The notes beneath the pieces were generated by a model. It did not search any database, was not told the DNA's origin, and saw only the letters and a program-made list of their open reading frames with translations. From NCBI RefSeq assembly GCF_003268775.1, contig NZ_QLSU01000004.1:372001-436000 (forward strand): a stretch of 64,000 nucleotides of DNA, read 5' to 3'. Shown piece after piece: positions 17,064 to 26,242 of the stretch (positions within the stretch are counted from its first letter, which is position 1; each line of letters starts with the position of its first letter). A program made the translations under genes and the position numbers. The DNA is from Paraburkholderia unamae (GTDB lineage: Bacteria > Pseudomonadota > Gammaproteobacteria > Burkholderiales > Burkholderiaceae).

Positions 17064-18755
17064 ATGAACGCACGCGAACCCGCTCTGATCCCCGCCGCTG
17101 TTGCCACGTCGCGCAGCGCGCGGCTGCGCCAGATGCTGACCAGCAACGAACTCGAATTCCTGATGGAAGCGCACAACGGCCTCTCCGCACGCATTGCGCG
17201 CGAAGCGGGCTTCAAGGCGATCTGGGGCTCGGGCCTCTCGATCTCCGCGCAGTTCGGCGTGCGCGACAACAACGAGGCGAGCTGGACCCAGGTGGTCGAC
17301 AACCTCGAATTCATGGCCGACGCGAGCGACCTGCCCATCCTGCTCGACGGCGACACCGGCTACGGCAACTTCAACAACGTGCGCCGTCTCGTGCGCAAGC
17401 TGGAGCAGCGCGGCATTGCGGGCGTCTGCATCGAAGACAAGGTGTTCCCGAAGACCAACAGCTTCATCGGCGGCGAAGCGCAACCGCTCGCCGACATCGA
17501 CGAATTCTGCGGCAAGATCAAGGCGGGCAAGGACTCGCAGACCGACGAGCACTTCTCGATCGTCGCGCGCGTGGAGGCGCTGATCGCGGGCTGGGGCATG
17601 GACGAAGCGCTCAAGCGCGCCGAGGCGTATCGCCAGGCGGGCGCGGACGCGATCCTCATCCACAGCAAGCTCTCGAAAGCTGACGAGATCCTCACGTTCG
17701 CGCGCGAATGGGCCGGCCGCGGCCCGCTCGTGATCGTGCCGACCAAGTACTACAGCACGCCGACCGACGTGTTCCGCAAGGCGGGCATCAGCACGGTGAT
17801 CTGGGCGAACCACCAGATCCGCGCGGCCGTTTCGGCCATGCAGGCCGTGACGAAGACGATCTACGAAACGCAGACGCTCGTCGACGTCGAAGACCGCATT
17901 GCTACGGTCAACGAAATTTTCCGCCTGCAAGACGCCGACGAATACTCGGAAGCCGAAGACCGCTACCTTTCCGCGACGTCGCGCGGAGCAGGTTCGGCCA
18001 TCGTGCTGGCCGCGACCCGTGGTTCGGGCCTCGACGCCTACACCGAAGACAAGCCCAAGGTCATGCTGCCCGTGGCGGGCAAGCCGCTCCTGCGCTGGCT
18101 CGTCGACGCGTTCAAGAAGCAGTCGGTCAACGACATTACCGTGGTGGGCGGCTACAAGGCCGAAGCCATCGACACGGCGGGCATCAAGCTCGTGCGCAAC
18201 GAGCGCTTCGCGCAAACGAACGAACTCGCGTCGCTCGCGTGCGCGGTTGGCGCGCTCGACAACGACACGGTGATCTCGTACGGCGACCTGGTGTTCCGCA
18301 GCTACATTCTTCGCGATCTCGTGGAAAGCGCAGCGGACTTCAGCGTGGTGGTGGATTCGTCGCCCGAGTCGGAGAACAGCAGCACGCGCGACTTCGCATG
18401 GTGCTCGGCCGCCGACGAGCGCGATCTGTTCGGCAGCAAGGTGTTCCTCGAGCGCGTGGCGAGCGAACCCGCCGCTAACGGCGTGGCGGCGCACGGCCGC
18501 TGGATCGGTCTCGTGAACGTGCGGGGCGCGGGCCGAGCGAAGCTCGCGAAGAAGCTCGCGCAACTGCAAACGCGCGCCGACTTCGACACGCTCGACATGC
18601 CCGCGCTGCTCAACGCGCTGATCGCGGACGGCGAGAAGATCGAAGTGCAATACGTGCATGGCCACTGGCGCGGTGTGAACGACCTCGAAGACTTCCGCCG
18701 CGCGGGGGATTTCGCGCATTCCCAAACGCCGCTGGGCGCGGAGGGCAACGCGTGA
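17064..18755 (+). CDS. aepX: Phosphoenolpyruvate mutase fused to a phosphonate cytidylyltransferase
   Basis: Bifunctional enzyme of phosphonate biosynthesis. Residues about 20-300 form a PEP mutase that rearranges phosphoenolpyruvate to phosphonopyruvate, with the metal-binding DGDTGYG (95-101) and the diagnostic [11 protein letters not shown] (124-134) that separates true PEP mutase from isocitrate-lyase relatives. From about 312 to the end is a nucleotidyltransferase domain ([12 protein letters not shown] at 331-342, YGDLVF at 406-411) resembling the PntC-type CTP:phosphonate cytidylyltransferase. Its usual GxG loop is altered to [10 protein letters not shown]. The fusion predicts that 2-aminoethylphosphonate made by the next two genes is activated as a CMP ester. 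The stop overlaps the GTG start of the decarboxylase gene. Start supported by an upstream GGAG. Confidence 0.93.
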   Translation: MNAREPALIPAAVATSRSARLRQMLTSNELEFLMEAHNGLSARIAREAGFKAIWGSGLSISAQFGVRDNNEASWTQVVDNLEFMADASDLPILLDGDTGYGNFNNVRRLVRKLEQRGIAGVCIEDKVFPKTNSFIGGEAQPLADIDEFCGKIKAGKDSQTDEHFSIVARVEALIAGWGMDEALKRAEAYRQAGADAILIHSKLSKADEILTFAREWAGRGPLVIVPTKYYSTPTDVFRKAGISTVIWANHQIRAAVSAMQAVTKTIYETQTLVDVEDRIATVNEIFRLQDADEYSEAEDRYLSATSRGAGSAIVLAATRGSGLDAYTEDKPKVMLPVAGKPLLRWLVDAFKKQSVNDITVVGGYKAEAIDTAGIKLVRNERFAQTNELASLACAVGALDNDTVISYGDLVFRSYILRDLVESAADFSVVVDSSPESENSSTRDFAWCSAADERDLFGSKVFLERVASEPAANGVAAHGRWIGLVNVRGAGRAKLAKKLAQLQTRADFDTLDMPALLNALIADGEKIEVQYVHGHWRGVNDLEDFRRAGDFAHSQTPLGAEGNA

Positions 18756-19939
18756 TCGAAGCCGCACAGTTTGTCGAAGCGGCGCGTGCGCGCGGCTTCG
18801 AGTGGTACGCGGGCGTGCCGTGTTCGTACCTCACACCGTTCATCAACTACGTGCTGCAAGACGATTCGCTGCACTACGTGAGCGCGGCGAACGAAGGCGA
18901 CGCGGTCGCGGTGATCGCGGGCGTGGCGCTCGCGGGCAAGCGCGGCATCACGATGATGCAGAACTCGGGCCTCGGCAACGCCGTAAGCCCGCTCACCTCG
19001 CTCACGTGGACGTTCCGCCTGCCGCAACTGCTGATCGTGACGTGGCGCGGCCAGCCGGGCGTGGCCGACGAGCCGCAGCACGCGCTCATGGGCCCGGTCA
19101 CGCCGCAAATGCTGGAGACGATGGAAATTCCGTGGGAGACGTTCCCCACGGAAGCCGACCAGATCGCCGCGGCGCTCGAACGCGCCGTCAAGCACATGGA
19201 CGAAACGGGCCGCCCGTATGCGCTCGTGATGCAAAAGGGCAGCGTCGCGCCGTACGAATTGAAGGGCGGCGGCGCGATGCCGGCAAAGCACGCACTGCCC
19301 GTTGCGCAGGCAAAGTGGACTGGACGGACTCCTGATCAACTGCCCACGCGCCAGCAGGCGCTCGAACGCGTGATCGCGGCGACGCCCGCAGAGTCGACCG
19401 TGGTCGTCGCCTCGACGGGTTTCTGCGGCCGCGAACTCTATGCGCTCGACGACCGCTCGAACCAGCTCTACATGGTCGGCTCGATGGGCTGCGTCACGCC
19501 GTTCGCGCTCGGCCTCGCGCTTGCGCGGCCCGACCTGAACGTGGTCGCGCTCGACGGCGACGGCGCGGCGCTCATGCGCATGGGCGTGTTCGCCACGCTC
19601 GGCGCCTATGGCCCCGCGAACCTCACGCACGTGCTGCTCGACAACGGCGCGCACGATTCGACGGGTGGCCAGGCCACCGTGTCGTCGCAAGTGTCGTTCG
19701 CCAACGTGGCCGCCGCCTGCGGCTACGCCGACGCCGTGGAAGGCGACGATCTCGCCACGCTCGACAGCGTGCTCGCCGCCGCGCGCGAACGCGCAAAGGG
19801 CGCTTCGGGTGTCGAAGGCACGCGCTTCGTACGCCTGACGATTCGTCGCGGCACGCCCGATGGCCTGCCGCGCCCCACGATCACGCCGCCCGAAGTGAAG
19901 ACGCGTCTCATGCGCCACATCGGCGCGCTCGCACAATAA
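18752..19939 (+). CDS. aepY: Phosphonopyruvate decarboxylase
   Basis: Thiamine-diphosphate enzyme that decarboxylates phosphonopyruvate to phosphonoacetaldehyde. This irreversible step pulls the unfavourable PEP mutase reaction forward. The 395-residue protein has the Pyr domain (ANEGDA with the catalytic Glu near residue 48), a linker, and the PP domain with the GDG...N cofactor motif (GDG at 269-271, N at 298 within LTHVLLDN). The GTG start overlaps the aepX stop by four bases (GTGA), so translation is probably coupled. Length and gene order match known AEP biosynthesis clusters. Confidence 0.95.
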   Translation: MIEAAQFVEAARARGFEWYAGVPCSYLTPFINYVLQDDSLHYVSAANEGDAVAVIAGVALAGKRGITMMQNSGLGNAVSPLTSLTWTFRLPQLLIVTWRGQPGVADEPQHALMGPVTPQMLETMEIPWETFPTEADQIAAALERAVKHMDETGRPYALVMQKGSVAPYELKGGGAMPAKHALPVAQAKWTGRTPDQLPTRQQALERVIAATPAESTVVVASTGFCGRELYALDDRSNQLYMVGSMGCVTPFALGLALARPDLNVVALDGDGAALMRMGVFATLGAYGPANLTHVLLDNGAHDSTGGQATVSSQVSFANVAAACGYADAVEGDDLATLDSVLAAARERAKGASGVEGTRFVRLTIRRGTPDGLPRPTITPPEVKTRLMRHIGALAQ

Positions 19940-19943
19940 GGAT

Positions 19944-21017
19944 ATGTCGATGCTGCTGCTCAATCCCGGCCCGGTCACGCTCACCGAACGCGTGCGCCAG
20001 AGCCTGCTTCAGGAAGACCTGTGCCATCGCGAAAGTGAGTTCTTCGACGTGCAGGAAGAGGCGCGCACGCGTCTCGTGGGCGTCTACGAACTCGATCCCG
20101 CGCAGTGGCAGGCCGTGCTCATGACGGGTTCCGGCACGGCCGCCGTCGAAAGCATGATCTCGACGCTCGTGCCCGCCGACGGCAAGCTGCTGATCGTCGA
20201 AAACGGCGTGTACGGCGAGCGCATCACGGCCATCGCGAAGCAGTACGGCATCGCGCATGAAGTCGTGAAGCACGACTGGATGCAGGCGCCGGACCTCGCG
20301 CGCATCACCGCCGCGCTGGATGCCGACAAGTCGATCACGCACGTTGCGATCATCCATCACGAAACCACCACGGGCCGCCTGAACGACCTGCGCGCGCTGG
20401 GCGAGGCATGCCGCGCGCGCGGCGTGCAGATGCTCGTGGACGGCGTGAGCAGCTTCGGTTCCGAAGCGATCGACTTCGGCGACACGAGCATCGCGGCGGT
20501 GGCCGCGACGGCGAACAAGTGCCTGCACGGCGTGCCCGGCGCGGCCTTCGTGGTGGTGCGCCGCGCGGCGCTGGCACCGGCGCATAGCCGCACGTACTAC
20601 CTCGACCTCAAGCGTCTCGCCACGTTGCAGGATCAGCGCAACACGCCGTTCACGCCTTCCGTGCACGCGTATTACGCGCTCGTCGAAGCGCTGCGCGAAC
20701 TCGCCGACGAGGGCGGCTGGCAGGCGCGTCACGCGCGCTATGCGGCGCTCTCCGAGCAGGTGCGCGCGGGGCTCGCCGCGCGCGGCATGGACAGCGTGCT
20801 GCCGAAGGACGAATCGTCGGTGGTGCTGCGCGCGTTCCGCTTGCCCGCAGGCGTCGATTATCCGAAGTTGCAAGACGCGCTCAAGGCGCGCGGCTTTGTG
20901 ATCTACGCGGGGCAGGGCGGCTTGTCGGCGGAACTGTTCCGCATCTCGACGATGGGCGACATTCACGCCGCCGATGTCGAACGCCTGCTGGCCGCGTTCG
21001 ATGAAGTGACGCGCTAA
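19944..21017 (+). CDS. phnW: 2-aminoethylphosphonate:pyruvate transaminase
   Basis: Class V PLP aminotransferase that interconverts phosphonoacetaldehyde and 2-aminoethylphosphonate with alanine/pyruvate. The 357-residue protein starts with the typical LLLNPGPVTLT, has the PLP-contacting VDGVSSFGSEA (about 165-175) and the Schiff-base lysine in ATANKCLHG (K192). PhnW is often catabolic, but here it follows aepX and aepY by only four bases, so it should run in the biosynthetic direction. A strong bidirectional terminator follows, so the operon ends here and no glycosyl- or AEP-transferase gene belongs to it. Confidence 0.95.
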   Translation: MSMLLLNPGPVTLTERVRQSLLQEDLCHRESEFFDVQEEARTRLVGVYELDPAQWQAVLMTGSGTAAVESMISTLVPADGKLLIVENGVYGERITAIAKQYGIAHEVVKHDWMQAPDLARITAALDADKSITHVAIIHHETTTGRLNDLRALGEACRARGVQMLVDGVSSFGSEAIDFGDTSIAAVAATANKCLHGVPGAAFVVVRRAALAPAHSRTYYLDLKRLATLQDQRNTPFTPSVHAYYALVEALRELADEGGWQARHARYAALSEQVRAGLAARGMDSVLPKDESSVVLRAFRLPAGVDYPKLQDALKARGFVIYAGQGGLSAELFRISTMGDIHAADVERLLAAFDEVTR

Positions 21018-21050
21018 GGCCTCGAAGCTTCCAGGCTGACGCCAACGAAA

Positions 21051-21084
21051 AGCCCTTGCAGCGAGCGATCGCTGCAAGGGCTTT
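21051..21084. terminator. Bidirectional terminator between phnW and the PepSY gene
   Basis: A perfect 14-bp stem AGCCCTTGCAGCGA/TCGCTGCAAGGGCT with a GCGA loop. T-rich sequence follows on both strands (TTCTGCTTT on plus, TTTTCG on minus), serving the two convergent genes. Confidence 0.88.
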
Positions 21085-21118
21085 CTGCTTTACCTCGCGT
21101 TGTTTTCAACCCGTCGAT

Positions 21119-22360
21119 TCAGCCCGTCGCGCGCTCGCGTGTCCGCACCGTGCCGGCCGCCGCTTTCGCCTGCTTGCCCTGCTTCGCGGGCTTGCGCCGT
21201 GCGCGCGCCTTCTTGAGCCAGATGAGCACGCCCGTCACGCTGAGCATCGCAACGGCGAGGCCGGTGAAGCTGATGGCGATACGCCCCGGCAGTCCCACGA
21301 TGCGGCCCGAATGCAGCGGAAACTGCGCCTGGATGAAGATGTCGCCCGCGCTGCCCTGACCGGGAATCTGCTTGCCGAGCACCTGGCCCGTGCGCGCGTT
21401 CAGCACGAGCCACGGATTGCCGAGGCCCGCGTCGCCATGATCGTTGCCCGCACCGTAGTAGCCCACGCCGAACACGCCGAACGCGGGCACCGCGAACAGG
21501 CCGCCCGGCGGCGCGGTGATGCCTTCGCGGCGGCCGACTTCGGCGGCTTCGCTGACGATGCGCGCGCGCGCCGCCGTGGTTTCGGCGGGCGTGAGCGCCG
21601 GGCCGGGCGCGACGCTGCGGAACGGGTCGGGCGTGAGCGTCGAGAACACCGACACCACGGGGCGCACGACCTGCGCGCCCAGGTTCATCGAAATCGACGT
21701 GACGGCCACCACGATCAGCAGGCCCCAGAGCCACACGCCGCCCGAGCGATGCAGGTCGAAGGTCAGCGCATAACCGCCGCGCTTCACGCGGAAGGCGAGC
21801 GACTTGCGCCAGCTTTTCAGGCTCGGAAACGCGAGCACGATGGCGATGAAGCCGTCGAGCAGCCAGACCATGCCCACCACGCCCATCGTCCATACGCCGA
21901 AGTCGATGCCCATCTTCGTCGGCAGGAACAGCGTGTAGTGAAGCTGGTAGAGGAACGGGATCAGGTTCAGGCGCGCGAGCGAGGCCTTGCCCCACATGCG
22001 GCGGCCTTGCTCCTCGCCGGTCGCGGGGTCGAGCGCGACCTGGTTGAAGTCGAGCGGGTAGGGTTGTGCGGTGTGCGGGTCGATGCGCGGCGCCACGCGC
22101 GCGATCCACGTGTGGCCCGGCTCGACCGACAGCGGCATGAAGGTGACGACCGCGTGCGGTTCTTTGGCTTCGAGGCGCGTTGCGAGTTCGAGGGCGGGCA
22201 ACGGCGCACCCTCGGTCGCGCTATGGAAGAACGACGGGTTGAGCATCCCGTCGAGTTCATGGTCCCACGCGATCACCGCGCCGGTGAGTCCGGCGACGAA
22301 CAGGAAGGCGGCGATGCCAAGACCGAACCAGCGGTGCAGACGCACCAGCAGCGGTCTCAT
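21119..22360 (-). CDS. PepSY-domain transmembrane protein (PiuB-like)
   Basis: Inner-membrane protein of the PepSY-associated TM helix family, often encoded with TonB-dependent siderophore receptors and thought to act in iron reduction or release. The 413-residue chain has the hallmark N-terminal MRPLLVRLHRWFGLGIAAFLF, a periplasmic PepSY region, the membrane segment around LHYTLFLPTKMGIDFGVWTMG, a third helix after FDLHRSGGVWLWG, and a C-terminal helix followed by a basic Lys/Arg/Ala tail. The start at 22360 is chosen on homology; upstream in-frame ATGs run into the Fur-like site. That site about 80 bases upstream predicts iron repression. No receptor gene is adjacent. Confidence 0.88.
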   Translation of the reverse strand: MRPLLVRLHRWFGLGIAAFLFVAGLTGAVIAWDHELDGMLNPSFFHSATEGAPLPALELATRLEAKEPHAVVTFMPLSVEPGHTWIARVAPRIDPHTAQPYPLDFNQVALDPATGEEQGRRMWGKASLARLNLIPFLYQLHYTLFLPTKMGIDFGVWTMGVVGMVWLLDGFIAIVLAFPSLKSWRKSLAFRVKRGGYALTFDLHRSGGVWLWGLLIVVAVTSISMNLGAQVVRPVVSVFSTLTPDPFRSVAPGPALTPAETTAARARIVSEAAEVGRREGITAPPGGLFAVPAFGVFGVGYYGAGNDHGDAGLGNPWLVLNARTGQVLGKQIPGQGSAGDIFIQAQFPLHSGRIVGLPGRIAISFTGLAVAMLSVTGVLIWLKKARARRKPAKQGKQAKAAAGTVRTRERATG

Positions 22361-22436
22361 GCGACAACCCGGCACGCCGGCCGGCATGCGGGGGCGAACG
22401 CGATCTCGATTGGGTTCACGGCGATCTATAAAATAC

Positions 22437-22457
22437 TGCAAATAGGAATCGTTTGCA
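22437..22457 (-). promoter_or_regulatory. Fur-box-like operator of the PepSY gene
   Basis: A 21-bp palindrome with perfect arms TGCAAA-N9-TTTGCA and an ATAGGAATCGTTT core of Fur-box type, upstream of a gene family that is typically Fur-regulated. Confidence 0.6.
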
Positions 22458-22590
22458 TTTTACGGATCGGTGGCGCAGGGCGCAAGGTTTACGAAAGGCT
22501 TCGATTGGGGGACGGAAGACAGTACGCCGCGCGCGGCAGGCGGCGCGGCGTTTGCGGACTGCGGCGCCCGGACTCGCGCCGGGCGCGCGC

Positions 22591-22740
22591 TCAGACGGGG
22601 TCCTTGTCCGGCGGGCCTTCGGGTTGTTGCGGCTCGTCGTTGTGGTGGCCCGGCGAAGGCGGGGTGAGCGGGTCGCGTTCAGGGTCCCGCGTTGGATCGG
22701 CGAGTGGATCGGGAAGCGGGGTCGTATGCGAGCAGATCAT
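22591..22740 (-). CDS. Small Asp/Pro-rich protein
   Basis: A 49-residue peptide (MICSHTTPLPDPLADPTRDP...) made of DP and TP repeats with a charged tail. AGAGGA lies about seven bases before the ATG, supporting translation. Short proline/aspartate-repeat peptides of this kind recur in Burkholderia genomes; none has a known role. It is probably unstructured. The reading frame stays open upstream, but only this part has the skewed composition. Confidence 0.5.
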   Translation of the reverse strand: MICSHTTPLPDPLADPTRDPERDPLTPPSPGHHNDEPQQPEGPPDKDPV

Positions 22741-23058
22741 CGCGAAGTCCTCTTGCGCTGCAACGGCGGGCCAGGTGGCGCGCGTGCCTTTATAGCGTAG
22801 TTGATCGATGTCATGCCTGCGGAGTTTCGCGTGTGCCGCAGTCGTCTCCGCCGTCGTCCCGACTCTCATCGCGATTGCCCGCGTTTTTGACGTTAGTCGA
22901 GCGCGATCGAGTGGGCCTCGTGGCGCATTATTGCGGTCAGCGAAACGCTGTTTATAGGGGGGCGGCGTTTCTCTCTTTGTGGCCAAACCTTAGACTTGCG
23001 GCTTTCTCAAAATTGGGGCGAAGCCAAAGCGCCCCGGTCGTTCTTGCGGAGTGGAGTC
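22741..23058. other. Divergent intergenic region
   Basis: About 318 bases between the two divergent small genes. It holds their ribosome binding sites and a TTTATAGGGG patch near 22950. No gene or clear repeat seen. Confidence 0.5.
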
Positions 23059-23256
23059 ATGGGTCTGGCGATTGTCGCGGTGGTGTTCGTAGCGGGTTTA
23101 ATCGGCATACCGACGCTTTTCACCCATGAAGCGGCGCACGCTCCGGCACAACAAGTGGCCTCGGCGCAAACTCCCGCGCCAGGCGTCAATAATCCGGAAG
23201 CCCCGGATACCTCCGATACAGGCAGCAGCGAGGCCGCCGCGACCGAACAGCCGTAA
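23059..23256 (+). CDS. Small single-pass membrane protein
   Basis: A 65-residue protein with an uncleaved or cleavable N-terminal hydrophobic segment (MGLAIVAVVFVAGLIGIPTL) and a Pro/Ala/Ser/Glu-rich exported tail. A GGAG six bases ahead selects this ATG over an in-frame one 21 codons upstream. No family recognised. It is convergent with the nucleotidyltransferase gene 16 bases beyond its end. Confidence 0.62.
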   Translation: MGLAIVAVVFVAGLIGIPTLFTHEAAHAPAQQVASAQTPAPGVNNPEAPDTSDTGSSEAAATEQP

Positions 23257-23272
23257 GGCGCCGTGCCTGCGT

Positions 23273-23860
23273 TCAAATTCCGTTGAGATCGGCCGGCGTG
23301 TCGATGTCGCGCAGGATGCCGGGGTCGTCCACGTCAATGCGCATGAGCGGGTGCGAACTGAGCAGCGCACGGGCGCCCGCGTCGCCGTCGAGCGCGACGA
23401 GCGCCTCGCGATGCGTGTAGCTGAAGCCCACCGGATGCCCGCGTTGCCCGCGATAGAACGGCGCGACGAGCGATGCGCCATCGTCCAGCGCACGCGCCAC
23501 CGCTTCGATCGACTCGACCGCGATGCACGGCATGTCGGCGAGCGCGACGATCCAGCTTTCCGCTTCGTGGTCGGTGTCGACGCCGGCGGCGAGGCTCGCG
23601 CCCATGCCGCGCGCGGCGTCGGGGGCGAACACCACGTCGCAGCCCGCGTCGTTGAGCACGTGGGCCAACGTTTCCGCGCCGGGACGCACCACGGCAATCA
23701 CTTTCGGGACGACGCGCAGCAAGCGCTGGGCGGACTCGCGCGCCACGCACGTGCCTTCTGGGAGCGGGGCGAGGAGCTTGTTGCGCAGACCGTTGGGATC
23801 GAAGCGCGAACCGGTGCCGGCGGCGAGTAACACGCCGGTGGCGAACGATGCATAGGCCAT
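23273..23860 (-). CDS. MobA/MocA-like nucleotidyltransferase (molybdenum cofactor cytidylyltransferase type)
   Basis: A 195-residue NTP-transferase-3-fold protein starting TGVLLAAGTGSRFDPNG (the nucleotide-binding LAAGxGxR loop at about 11-18), with ADMPCI (about 113-118) and GQRGHPVGFS as in MocA, the enzyme that adds CMP to molybdopterin for xanthine-oxidase-family enzymes. It lies directly downstream of paoABC on the same strand, so it most likely matures the cofactor of that oxidoreductase. The exact start is uncertain; MAYASFATG at 23860 fits homology. Confidence 0.85.
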   Translation of the reverse strand: MAYASFATGVLLAAGTGSRFDPNGLRNKLLAPLPEGTCVARESAQRLLRVVPKVIAVVRPGAETLAHVLNDAGCDVVFAPDAARGMGASLAAGVDTDHEAESWIVALADMPCIAVESIEAVARALDDGASLVAPFYRGQRGHPVGFSYTHREALVALDGDAGARALLSSHPLMRIDVDDPGILRDIDTPADLNGI

Positions 23861-24010
23861 GGGGTGTCGCGCTCGCGAGGAGGGGAAGCGCTGATTGTGC
23901 GGCGCAAGCGCGCGCGAGGCAAGCCCCGCGCGCGCCATTCCTGCGGCGTTTGCAGACCGTTCATGCACCAGCCGGGTGCGCCGGCTGTATGGCCGGCTCC
24001 GTCGCGGGCA

Positions 24011-26242
24011 TCAGGCGAACGCGCGCATTGGCGGCATGACCTTGTCGAGCGTGATCGGCAGGTCGCGTACGCGCACGCCGGTGGCGTGATACACGGCGTT
24101 GGCAATGGCCGCGGGCACACCGGTGATGCCGATCTCGCCAATGCCACGCACGCCGAGCGGATTGAAGCGCAAATCCGGCTCGCCGACGAACTGCACGTCC
24201 AGCTCGCCGATGTCCGCATTCACGGGCACGTGATATTCCGCGAGATTGTTGTTCGCGATGCGGCCCATGCGCGTGTCGAACTGCCCTTCTTCGTGCAGGG
24301 CCGTGCCCACGCCCCACACCATGCCGCCCATCAACTGGCTGTGCGCAGTCTTTTCGTTGAGCACGCGCCCCACGTCGTACGCCCCGACGATGCGCGCGAC
24401 GCGAATCGTGCCGAGATCGGGATCGACGTGCACTTCGGCAAACACCGCGCCAAACGAGTGAAACGCGTACTGCTGCTTTTCCGCGCCCGGCTTCGTCGAG
24501 ACCTGCGCCTCGATCGGCTTGCCGCCCGCGCGCGCGATGACGGCGGCGGCGGGGTCGCGGCGCGAGTTGTCGGCCCGGCTCACGACCCAGCCGTCCTGCA
24601 CGGTCACGTCCTCGGGGGCGAGGCCGTAGACAGGCGAGCCGCGATCGGCGCGCGCGAGCGCGATCAGCTTGTCGCGCGCGGCCGTGGCGGCGGCCTGCAC
24701 CGCAGGCGAGACGCTCGCCGCCGACTGCGAGCCGCCCGAGACCGGCGCGGGCGGCAAGGTCGAGTCGCCGAGCGCGAAGTGGATGCGATCGGGCGGAAAG
24801 CCGAGCGCGTCGGCGGCCACCTGGGTCATCACCGTGTAGGTGCCCGTGCCGATGTCCTGGGTGCCCGAGGCCACCATCGCGGTGCCGTCGGGCAGAATGC
24901 GCGCCACCGCGCCCGCCTCGCTGCGGTTCGCGGGATAGGTCGCGCTCGCCATGCCGAGCCCCACGAGCAGGTTGCCGTCGCGCATCGCGCGCGGCGTGGC
25001 CACGCGCCGCGACCAGTCGAAGCGCTGCGCGGCCGTTTCGTAGCATTGGCGCAGCGCGTTCGAGGACCACGGTTTGCCGTCCTGAGGCTCGCTTTGCGCA
25101 TAGTTCTTCAGACGCAAGGCGACGGGGTCCATCTTCAGCCGCCACGCCAGTTCGTCCATGGCCGATTCGAGCGCGAACGAGCCCGTCGTTTCGCCCGGCG
25201 CCCGCATGAAGGTCGGCGTGCCGACGTTCAGGGGTACGACACGATGGCTCGTGCTGCAATTCGGCGCCGCGTACATCATGCGCGTGACGAGGCCGCACAT
25301 CTCCAGCCAGTCCTCAAACGTGGAGGTGTGCGCGAGCGTGTCGTGGCGGATGGCCGTGAGCGTGCCGTCCGCCCGCGCAGCCAGCGACACGTGCTGCTCG
25401 GTATGCGGGCGCGAGCCCACTGGCCCGAACATCTGCGGCCGCGCGAGCGCGAGCCGCACGGGCCGCCCCGTTTGCTTCGCGGCCATCGCGCACAGGCTCA
25501 CGTGCGACCACGACGACCCCTTGCAGCCAAACCCGCCGCCGAGAAACGGCGAGATCACGCGCACGTTCTCGGGCGCGATGCCGAACACGGCTGCGACCGC
25601 GGTGCGCGCGCCGCTCACGCCCTGGGTGGCGTCGTAGAGCGTGAGGTCGGGGCCGTCCCAGTGCGCCATCGTCGCGTGCGGCTCCATGGGATTGTGGAAT
25701 TGCGTGGGCGTGGTGTAGACCGCGTCGATGCGCACCGCGCCCTCTTGCAGGCCCGCTTCGACGTTGCCGCGTGTGGATTCGACGGGGCGGCCCATCGGGC
25801 TGGGCGGCGCGTGCGCGTCACCCTTCGCGCGGTCGAAGTCAAGCGTGGCCTGCGCGGGCGCGTACGCGATGTCGACGTGGCGCGCGGCGTCGGTGGCGTG
25901 TTCCAGCGTGTCGGCCACCACTACCGCGACGGGCTCGTTGCTGTAGCGCACCGCGTTGTCCTGGAGCAGCGTGAGATGGCGGCCGGCTGGCGGCTTGAGC
26001 GGTGTGCGTCCGCCGTTGGGCAGGCGCATCGCGTTCTGGTACGTCATGACGAGCAGCACGCCCGGCATGGACTGCGCGCGGCTCGTGTCGATCGACGCGA
26101 TCGTGCCGCTCGCAATCGTGCTGGTGACGAGCACCGCGTGAGCGAGCCGTGCTTCGGGGAAGTCGCTCGCGTAGAGCGCGCCGCCCGTGACCTTGAGCAC
26201 GCCGTCGATGCGGTCCATTGGTTGTCCGGTCAGCGTGCTCAT
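24011..26242 (-). CDS. paoC: Aldehyde oxidoreductase molybdenum-binding subunit (PaoC-like)
   Basis: Large catalytic subunit of a xanthine-oxidase-family enzyme, predicted to oxidise aldehydes to acids at a molybdenum-cytosine-dinucleotide cofactor. The 743-residue chain has the aldehyde oxidase a/b hammerhead domain (about 10-125) followed by the molybdopterin-binding domain, with ISPFLGGGFGCKG (about 250-262), FMRAPGE (about 350) and the C-terminal GVRGIGEIGITG holding the catalytic Glu. The ATG overlaps the stop of paoB by four bases (ATGA). It is the third gene of paoABC and is followed by the MocA-like gene. Substrate specificity cannot be read. Confidence 0.93.
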   Translation of the reverse strand: MSTLTGQPMDRIDGVLKVTGGALYASDFPEARLAHAVLVTSTIASGTIASIDTSRAQSMPGVLLVMTYQNAMRLPNGGRTPLKPPAGRHLTLLQDNAVRYSNEPVAVVVADTLEHATDAARHVDIAYAPAQATLDFDRAKGDAHAPPSPMGRPVESTRGNVEAGLQEGAVRIDAVYTTPTQFHNPMEPHATMAHWDGPDLTLYDATQGVSGARTAVAAVFGIAPENVRVISPFLGGGFGCKGSSWSHVSLCAMAAKQTGRPVRLALARPQMFGPVGSRPHTEQHVSLAARADGTLTAIRHDTLAHTSTFEDWLEMCGLVTRMMYAAPNCSTSHRVVPLNVGTPTFMRAPGETTGSFALESAMDELAWRLKMDPVALRLKNYAQSEPQDGKPWSSNALRQCYETAAQRFDWSRRVATPRAMRDGNLLVGLGMASATYPANRSEAGAVARILPDGTAMVASGTQDIGTGTYTVMTQVAADALGFPPDRIHFALGDSTLPPAPVSGGSQSAASVSPAVQAAATAARDKLIALARADRGSPVYGLAPEDVTVQDGWVVSRADNSRRDPAAAVIARAGGKPIEAQVSTKPGAEKQQYAFHSFGAVFAEVHVDPDLGTIRVARIVGAYDVGRVLNEKTAHSQLMGGMVWGVGTALHEEGQFDTRMGRIANNNLAEYHVPVNADIGELDVQFVGEPDLRFNPLGVRGIGEIGITGVPAAIANAVYHATGVRVRDLPITLDKVMPPMRAFA

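Noticed and set aside
21119..22441. Use of the most upstream ATG for the PepSY protein
   Set aside because: That codon lies inside the Fur-like site and has no ribosome binding site; conserved sequence starts at MRPLLVRLHRW.
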